Origin: Flavobacterium psychrophilum
GTDB lineage: Bacteria > Bacteroidota > Bacteroidia > Flavobacteriales > Flavobacteriaceae
Assembly (NCBI GenBank): GCA_943325515.2
Contig: CALPPS020000012.1
Coordinates: forward strand, 1 to 38,082
Direction: 5' to 3'
Length of the DNA stretch: 38,082 nt
Shown here: one piece after another, positions 32,950 through 38,082 of the stretch
How the letters are laid out: each line of letters opens with the position of its first letter
How positions within the stretch are numbered: the stretch's first letter is position 1
The notes under the pieces: model-generated
What the model saw: only the letters and a program-made list of their open reading frames with translations
Told to the model about the DNA's origin: nothing
The model's database searches: none
Translations under genes and position numbers: made by a program

Positions 32950-34221
32950 TTAGTTAATGATATCAAATCCAGTATAAGGGCGCAATACTTCTGGAATTAC
33001 GATGCCTTCAGGGGTTTGATAATTTTCAATTATACCAGCTAAAACTCTTGGCAAAGCTAATGAACTTCCGTTGAGTGTATGAGCCAATTGTGTTTTTCCA
33101 TCTTTACCTTTAAAACGCAATTTTAATCGATTGGCTTGGAAGGTTTCAAAATTAGAAACTGAAGATATTTCTAACCAACGATCTTGTGCTGTTGAAAATA
33201 CTTCGAAATCATAAGTTAATGCTGAAGCAAAACTCATATCGCCTCCACAAAGACGCAGAATTCTATAAGGTAATTTCAATTCTTGAAGAATATTTTTTAC
33301 GTGTTCAACCATGCTATCCAAAGCTTCATAAGATTTGTCAGGATGTTCTACACGAACAATTTCTACTTTGTCAAATTGGTGTAAACGATTTAAACCGCGA
33401 ACGTGCGCACCATAAGAACCTGCTTCACGACGAAAACATGGGGTATAACCCGTACATAAAACAGGTAATTCATTTTCTTGTAAAATTACATCACGAAACA
33501 AGTTCGTCACAGGAACTTCGGCAGTTGGAATTAAATATAAATCATCTAGCCCAACATGGTACATTTGCCCTTCTTTATCTGGCAATTGTCCCGTTCCATA
33601 ACCTGAAGCTTCATTTACTAAATGGGGTACTTGGAATTCTTGGTAACCAGCTTCTGTGTTTTTATCTAAGAAATAGGCAATTAAGGCGCGTTGTAGTTTG
33701 GCACCTTTTCCTTTATAAACAGGAAAACCTGCACCAGTAATTTTTACACCTAATTCAAAATCGATGATGTCATATTTTTTTACTAATTCCCAATGAGGTT
33801 TTGCTCCTTCATGTAAAACTGGGATTTCTCCTTCTTGAAATACATTCAGATTTTCTTCAGGTGTTTTGCCTTCAGGAACGATGTCGGCAGGAAGATTTGG
33901 CAACAAATACATTTTTTGTGTCAAATCGTTAGTAAAAGCTTCTAATTTTTCAGATAATTCTTTGCTAGTTTCTTTGAGCTGAGTTGTTTTTTGTTTTAGA
34001 ATTTCGGCTTTAGCTTTTTCACCATTTTTCATCATTTCGCCAATGGCTGAGGAAATTTTGTTGGCTTCGGCTAAGGTATTGTCAAGGGTGACTTGAGTGC
34101 TTCTTCTGTTTTCATCCAAAAGTATTATTGCTGAAACAATAGCTTTGGCATCCATATGTTTTTTCGCTAAAGCAGTAATCACTTTGTCTTTATTTTCTCT
34201 AATGTAACTTATTTGTAACAT
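32950..34221 (-). CDS. serS: Serine--tRNA ligase
   Basis: 423 residues from ATG 34219-34221 (MLQISYIRENKDKVITAL), the family N-terminus; the ATG eight codons upstream lies in the promoter. The N-terminal coiled-coil arm that contacts the long variable arm of tRNA-Ser spans about 25-105 (LDENRRSTQVTLDNTLAEA...KLEAFTNDLTQKM). The class II core has LIPTAEVPVTNLFRD (TxE motif), GYTPCFRREAGSYG (motif 2) and LNGSSLALPRVLAGIIENYQ (motif 3). Confidence 0.97.
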   Translation of the reverse strand: MLQISYIRENKDKVITALAKKHMDAKAIVSAIILLDENRRSTQVTLDNTLAEANKISSAIGEMMKNGEKAKAEILKQKTTQLKETSKELSEKLEAFTNDLTQKMYLLPNLPADIVPEGKTPEENLNVFQEGEIPVLHEGAKPHWELVKKYDIIDFELGVKITGAGFPVYKGKGAKLQRALIAYFLDKNTEAGYQEFQVPHLVNEASGYGTGQLPDKEGQMYHVGLDDLYLIPTAEVPVTNLFRDVILQENELPVLCTGYTPCFRREAGSYGAHVRGLNRLHQFDKVEIVRVEHPDKSYEALDSMVEHVKNILQELKLPYRILRLCGGDMSFASALTYDFEVFSTAQDRWLEISSVSNFETFQANRLKLRFKGKDGKTQLAHTLNGSSLALPRVLAGIIENYQTPEGIVIPEVLRPYTGFDIIN

Positions 34222-34242
34222 GACATTTTCTTTATAAGAACG

Positions 34243-34250
34243 CAAATTTA
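34243..34250 (-). promoter_or_regulatory. serS -7 promoter element
   Basis: TAAATTTG on the minus strand, a perfect TAnnTTTG match 21 bp upstream of the serS ATG. No clear -33 TTG. Confidence 0.5.
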
Positions 34251-34447
34251 ATGAAATGTTTCATACGAATTTAATTATTGTTTCTTCATGGTATTTTCTT
34301 GGTTCAAACTTTAATTTAAAAAAATTAAAAAGGAAACTAATTTTAGGGAAAACTAGTACGAAACTGTTTTTCTTATAACTTTTTACCAAAAATTTAATAA
34401 TAATTAGTGTTCTTTATTATTATATTCGCAAAAATTACCCTGCTATC

Positions 34448-36361
34448 ATGATTAAAAACTACGTTTTACTTTGTTGTCTTTCGCTGTGTTCTGTTTTTGC
34501 TCAAAACAATCATAATATAACTAATAGAATTGCTGAAGCAGAAATGAAGTCGGCTTCAAAGCTTATGAATTTGCAAGTAAACCTTAATACGGCTAATTAT
34601 GACCTGACCTATAGTAAATTGGAATTCACGGTTAATCCTAATTTTGAGGCAATTACAGGAAAAGTTACGCATACTTTCAAAGCATTGTCAAATATGACTA
34701 AAGTTACCTTTGATTTAACCAATCAATTAATGGTAAATACTGTGAAAAGAGGTAGCACCAATTTAACTTTCACTCAAAATACCAGCAACGAATTGGTAAT
34801 TAATCTTGGTACAACTATAACTACTGGAAACTCTACTACAGTAGAAATTAATTATTCTGGGGCACCTGCTACTGGCGAACAAGCATTTACTAAAGACACT
34901 CATAATGGTTCGCCAATTATTTGGACACTATCAGAACCATTTGGCGCGAGAGATTGGTGGCCTTGTAAACAAGATTTAAATGACAAGATAGATAGTATCG
35001 ATATATATATTACGGCGCCATCACAGTATGTTAGCGTTGCCAACGGAGTTGAGACTACAGCTCCAGTAATTTCGGGGTCTAATAAAACAACTCACTTTCA
35101 TCACGGTTATCCTATTCCAGCTTATTTGATAGCTTTAGCGGTGACCAATTATCGAGTGTATAATCAGACGGCAGGAATTACAACTCCTTTTCCAATTATA
35201 AATTATATCTATCCTGAAAATTATGCTTCTGCTGTTTCTGATTTGTCTCAAACTCCAGACATAATGACTTTATATGAAACACTTTTTGAACCCTATCCGT
35301 TTAAAAATGAAAAATATGGTCATGCCCAGTTTGGTTGGAGTGGCGGCATGGAACATACTACGGTATCTTTTATGCAAAATTTTAGCAGAGAATTAATTGC
35401 TCATGAATTAGCCCACCAATGGTTTGGTGATAAAATTACTTGTGGGACTTGGAAAGACATTTGGCTTAATGAAGGTTTTGCTACTTATTTAGCCGCATTG
35501 GTAATTGAAGACATTGATGGCTCAACGGCTTTTATATCTGAAAAAGACGCTATGATTAATAATATTACAACATTCCCTACAGGTAATCTTTATTTAACTG
35601 ATACACAAGCCACTAGTGTCAACCGTATTTTTAGTAGCCGATTGAGTTATAATAAAGGAGCCATGGTTTTGGAAATGTTGCGTTACAAAATGGGTTATGT
35701 TGCTTTCTTTCAAGCTTTGAAAAATTATTTAGCTGATACTGATTTGGCCTATAAATATGCCGTTACAGCTGATTTGCAAACTCATTTAGAAGCGGTTTTT
35801 GGTCAAGATTTAACCGAATTTTTTAATGATTGGGTTTACAATCAAGGGTATCCAATTTATACTATAACGGCCCAAAATTGGGGAACAGGACAAGTTAAAT
35901 TTGTGGTGAATCAAACACAGTCTGATCCTTCGGTTACCTATTTTGAAATGCCCGTTCCGGTTAGAGTATTTGGAGCCAATGGCGAGCAAGCCGATTTAGT
36001 TTTAGATAATACTATAGATGGTGAAGAATTCATACAAAATGTTGCCTTCCCTATTACTAGTGTTGAATTTGATCCCGATAGACATATTATTTCTAAAAAC
36101 TCCACAGTAACATTAAGTAATCAAAACTTTGATGTCACTAATGCTATTCGTATTTATCCTAATCCAAGTTCTGATGTATTGCATATTCAAATGCCATCTA
36201 CTGTAGATTTAGAAAAAGTAACCGTTTATAATCATCTTGGACAAATAGTATTAGAAAACACAAATTCAGATTTTAACGTAACTACATTGTCAACAGGTGT
36301 TCATTACATAGATATTCAAACTTCTGAAGGGACATTTCATAAAAAATTCATAAAAAAATAA
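34448..36361 (+). CDS. Secreted M1 family aminopeptidase with T9SS sorting domain
   Basis: 637 residues. Signal peptide about 1-18 (ending VFAQ). N-terminal M1 beta-domain (about 45-230), then the catalytic domain with GGMEHTT (GxMEN-type exopeptidase motif), the zinc motif HELAHQWFG at 319-327 and the third ligand Glu342 in NEGFATY, 18 residues after His323, as the family requires. The M1 C-terminal helical domain is short. Residues from about 560 (IRIYPNPSSDVLHIQ to KKFIKK) form a type A T9SS sorting domain, so this is an extracellular or surface enzyme that trims N-terminal residues from peptides. It could use products of the two secreted proteases elsewhere in the window. No partner gene is adjacent. 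Confidence 0.92.
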   Translation: MIKNYVLLCCLSLCSVFAQNNHNITNRIAEAEMKSASKLMNLQVNLNTANYDLTYSKLEFTVNPNFEAITGKVTHTFKALSNMTKVTFDLTNQLMVNTVKRGSTNLTFTQNTSNELVINLGTTITTGNSTTVEINYSGAPATGEQAFTKDTHNGSPIIWTLSEPFGARDWWPCKQDLNDKIDSIDIYITAPSQYVSVANGVETTAPVISGSNKTTHFHHGYPIPAYLIALAVTNYRVYNQTAGITTPFPIINYIYPENYASAVSDLSQTPDIMTLYETLFEPYPFKNEKYGHAQFGWSGGMEHTTVSFMQNFSRELIAHELAHQWFGDKITCGTWKDIWLNEGFATYLAALVIEDIDGSTAFISEKDAMINNITTFPTGNLYLTDTQATSVNRIFSSRLSYNKGAMVLEMLRYKMGYVAFFQALKNYLADTDLAYKYAVTADLQTHLEAVFGQDLTEFFNDWVYNQGYPIYTITAQNWGTGQVKFVVNQTQSDPSVTYFEMPVPVRVFGANGEQADLVLDNTIDGEEFIQNVAFPITSVEFDPDRHIISKNSTVTLSNQNFDVTNAIRIYPNPSSDVLHIQMPSTVDLEKVTVYNHLGQIVLENTNSDFNVTTLSTGVHYIDIQTSEGTFHKKFIKK

Positions 36362-36385
36362 TCTTCATATAATATTATATGCAGG

Positions 36386-36409
36386 AGTAAGGTGAAAACC
36401 TTACTTTTG
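36386..36409 (+). promoter_or_regulatory. Hairpin and -7 element between the M1 gene and rseP
   Basis: AGTAAGG-TGAAAA-CCTTACT followed by only four T gives a weak terminator. The right arm overlaps TACTTTTG (36402-36409), a perfect -7 element 28 bp before rseP. Either reading or both may apply. Confidence 0.45.
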
Positions 36410-36437
36410 TGCTTTTAAAAGAAACTGACAATAAAAA

Positions 36438-37784
36438 ATGGAAATTGTAATCAAATTATCTCAATTCTTACTAAGCTTATCACTGTTAATTATACTTCAC
36501 GAATTAGGACATTTCATTCCTGCTAAATTATTCAAAACCCGAGTGGAAAAGTTCTACTTGTTTTTTGACATCAAATTTTCTTTACTCAAAAAGAAAATTG
36601 GTGAAACAGAATATGGTATTGGTTGGTTGCCATTAGGAGGTTATGTAAAAATATCAGGAATGATAGATGAAAGCATGGACAAGGAACAATTAGCTCAAGA
36701 GCCACAACCTTGGGAATTTCGTTCAAAACCAGCTTGGCAACGTTTAATTATTATGCTTGGTGGAGTTACTGTGAATTTTATATTAGCGTTTTTAATCTAC
36801 ATAGGAATGACTTATGTATATGGAGAATACTATATCAAAAATGACAATATAAAAGATGGTGTTTGGATTACTAATCCTGTTGTTGAAAAACTTGGATTTA
36901 AAACAGGAGATAAACTAGTAGCTGTTGACGGAAAAAAAATTGAACGATTTGAGCCATCCGTTAATTTAGATATTTTAACATCCAAAAGTGTGGTGGTAGA
37001 GCGAGATGGTACAGAACAAACTATAACTATTCCTCACAACTTCATAGGTAACTTTATTGATGCCGATAAAAAAAGTTTAATAGCCCTAAGAATGCCATTT
37101 GTGGTTGGTGCTTTAGCTGATGATTCGCCTAACAAAGGTATATTGAAGCCAAAAGATATTATCATTTCTATCAATGGGGATACTGTCAAATATTTTGATC
37201 AAGCTGCAATTATACTTCAAGCACATAAAGGAGAAACTTTAGCGGCTTTTGTATTGCGAAATGAAGTAAAAGTCCCTGTTTTGTTGAAAATTACTAAGGA
37301 GGGTAAACTAGGCGTAAATCTAGGCGCTTTAAAAGAACAAAATTTAGAAAAATTGGGTTACTATAAATTCAGTACAGAGCAATTTGGTTTCTTGGAGTCA
37401 ATTCCTATTGGCATTGATAAAGGGTTTGCTCAATTGGGGAATTACTGGAAACAATTGAAATTGATATTTAATCCTAGCACTGGTGCTTATAAAGGCGTGG
37501 GCGGATTTGCTGCAATTTTCAATATATTTCCACAAACATGGAGCTGGGAAGCGTTTTGGAGTATTACAGCTTTGCTATCTATTATGCTTGGGGTAATGAA
37601 TTTATTGCCAATTCCAGCTTTAGATGGGGGGCATGTGATGTTCTTATTCTATGAAATTATTTCGGGCAAAAAGCCAAGTGATAAGTTCTTAGAAAGAGCC
37701 CAAATGGTTGGCTTTGTTTTACTTATTTCATTGTTGTTATTTGCTAATGGAAATGATATTTACAAGGCAATTATAGGCAAGTAA
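36438..37784 (+). CDS. rseP: RIP metalloprotease RseP (site-2 protease)
   Basis: 448 residues, inner-membrane zinc protease that cuts transmembrane segments, for example of anti-sigma factors and leftover signal peptides. The first TM segment carries HELGH (His21, Glu22, His25). Two PDZ-like regions lie in the periplasmic part (NPVVEKLGFKTGDKLVAVDG near 142 and ALADDSPNKGILKPKDIIISING near 222). The C-terminal TM segment has NLLPIPALDGGH with zinc ligand Asp396. A last TM segment (VGFVLLISLLLFANG) ends the protein. The topology and length are those of the family. It probably acts in envelope stress signalling; no anti-sigma gene is nearby. Confidence 0.95.
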   Translation: MEIVIKLSQFLLSLSLLIILHELGHFIPAKLFKTRVEKFYLFFDIKFSLLKKKIGETEYGIGWLPLGGYVKISGMIDESMDKEQLAQEPQPWEFRSKPAWQRLIIMLGGVTVNFILAFLIYIGMTYVYGEYYIKNDNIKDGVWITNPVVEKLGFKTGDKLVAVDGKKIERFEPSVNLDILTSKSVVVERDGTEQTITIPHNFIGNFIDADKKSLIALRMPFVVGALADDSPNKGILKPKDIIISINGDTVKYFDQAAIILQAHKGETLAAFVLRNEVKVPVLLKITKEGKLGVNLGALKEQNLEKLGYYKFSTEQFGFLESIPIGIDKGFAQLGNYWKQLKLIFNPSTGAYKGVGGFAAIFNIFPQTWSWEAFWSITALLSIMLGVMNLLPIPALDGGHVMFLFYEIISGKKPSDKFLERAQMVGFVLLISLLLFANGNDIYKAIIGK

Positions 37785-37812
37785 TATTTTTTGAAATTTT
37801 ATTGTTTTTTAT

Positions 37813-37842
37813 TTGCAAAAAATAAAATTCGTTCTATATTTG
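37813..37842 (+). promoter_or_regulatory. tRNA-Asn promoter
   Basis: TTG at 37813-37815, 19 bp spacer, perfect TATATTTG at 37835-37842, 25 bp before the tRNA. Confidence 0.75.
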
Positions 37843-37867
37843 CAACCGCTTAAAAGATATAACATCT

Positions 37868-37941
37868 TCCTCCTTAGCTCAGTTGGTTAGAGCATCTGAC
37901 TGTTAATCAGAGGGTCCTTGGTTCGAGCCCAAGAGGGGGAG
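37868..37941 (+). tRNA. tRNA-Asn (anticodon GTT)
   Basis: 74 nt cloverleaf. Acceptor TCCTCCT / AGGGGGA (one T-G pair), discriminator G. D-arm GCTCAGTTGGTTAGAGC. Anticodon stem TCTGA/TCAGA with loop CTGTTAA gives GTT. T-arm CTTGG-TTCGAGC-CCAAG. The full CCA is not encoded. Confidence 0.97.
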
Positions 37942-37950
37942 CAAATGAAA

Positions 37951-37977
37951 AAGAGGTCTTAATAGACCTCTTTTTTT
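37951..37977 (+). terminator. Terminator after tRNA-Asn
   Basis: AAGAGGTCT / AGACCTCTT stem, TAAT loop, seven T. The last ~100 bp of the window after it show no gene. Confidence 0.88.
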
Positions 37978-38082
37978 ATGGAATAAATCAAAGCTTAATT
38001 TCTTAAAGTCTTCTAAATCTTTTGAAAAAAGACCAAATTACTTCACAAGCATTCATATCCTGACTCGTCTTGCCAATAATTA

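Noticed and set aside
33186..33740. 184-codon plus-strand frame opposite serS
   Set aside because: Antisense shadow of the conserved serS coding sequence, with no promoter or recognisable domain.

Overview
The window comes from a low-GC member of the Bacteroidota, almost certainly Flavobacteriaceae and close to Flavobacterium. The grounds are: promoters of the TTG-N18-20-TAnnTTTG type; AT-rich starts without Shine-Dalgarno sequences; four proteins with a type IX secretion (T9SS) C-terminal sorting domain (YPNPN-like motif and a final KK-rich strand); a DUF4270-glmS pair; a TonB-dependent receptor with a carboxypeptidase-regulatory-like N-domain; and the gene order serS-TPR-DUF4286-rsmA-mgtE. 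I see no prophage, CRISPR array or intact IS transposase. Most of the window is housekeeping chromosome, with repeat-rich islands.

Layout. 1-3334: end of a DUF4270 gene and glmS (amino-sugar supply for the envelope). 3606-8088: an outer-membrane TonB-dependent receptor followed by a GDSL/SGNH lipoprotein. 8279-10151: atpD and atpC, the beta and epsilon subunits of ATP synthase. 10214-15020: a biotin cluster, bioF - DUF2007 - bioD - bioA - a FabF-like ketoacyl synthase. recX and bioB follow on the minus strand, and then ribF (FMN/FAD synthesis). 18421-22129: two secreted T9SS metalloproteases in tandem. 22181-24479 (minus): pth, rplY and prs. 24735-27915: tRNA-Leu(CAA) followed by a repeat-bounded island carrying a small HTH gene and a two-LamG T9SS protein. 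27954-34221 (minus): mgtE, rsmA, a small GIY-YIG nuclease gene set among palindromic repeats, DUF4286, a TPR protein and serS. 34448-37784: a T9SS M1 aminopeptidase and the site-2 protease rseP. 37868-37941: tRNA-Asn(GTT).

The most unusual content is repetitive. A short REP-like palindrome (TTCCCGC-CTGC-GCGGGAA with an AGACA tail) occurs about eleven times between 24.9 and 30.7 kb. Three pairs are head-to-head doublets inside a ~300 bp element. The complete copies of that element begin with the last five bases of tRNA-Leu and bracket the HTH/LamG island. Other copies surround a GIY-YIG gene that seems to have been inserted into the otherwise conserved DUF4286-rsmA spacing. One REP together with the 3' end of that gene is duplicated in tandem with an exact 90 bp offset. 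A REP / GIY-YIG nuclease association is the best candidate here for an undescribed mobile system. Separately, the biotin cluster is full of short repeats. These include inverted repeats in every spacer except the short DUF2007-bioD junction, and 7-bp-period tandem repeats inside the coding sequences of bioF and bioD.

Start codons were moved inward where a promoter, a signal peptide or family conservation required it (bioD, bioB, ribF, the LamG gene, rsmA, GIY-YIG, DUF4286, TPR, serS). All functional names rest on recognising motifs and family-typical sequence by eye; no database search was run.
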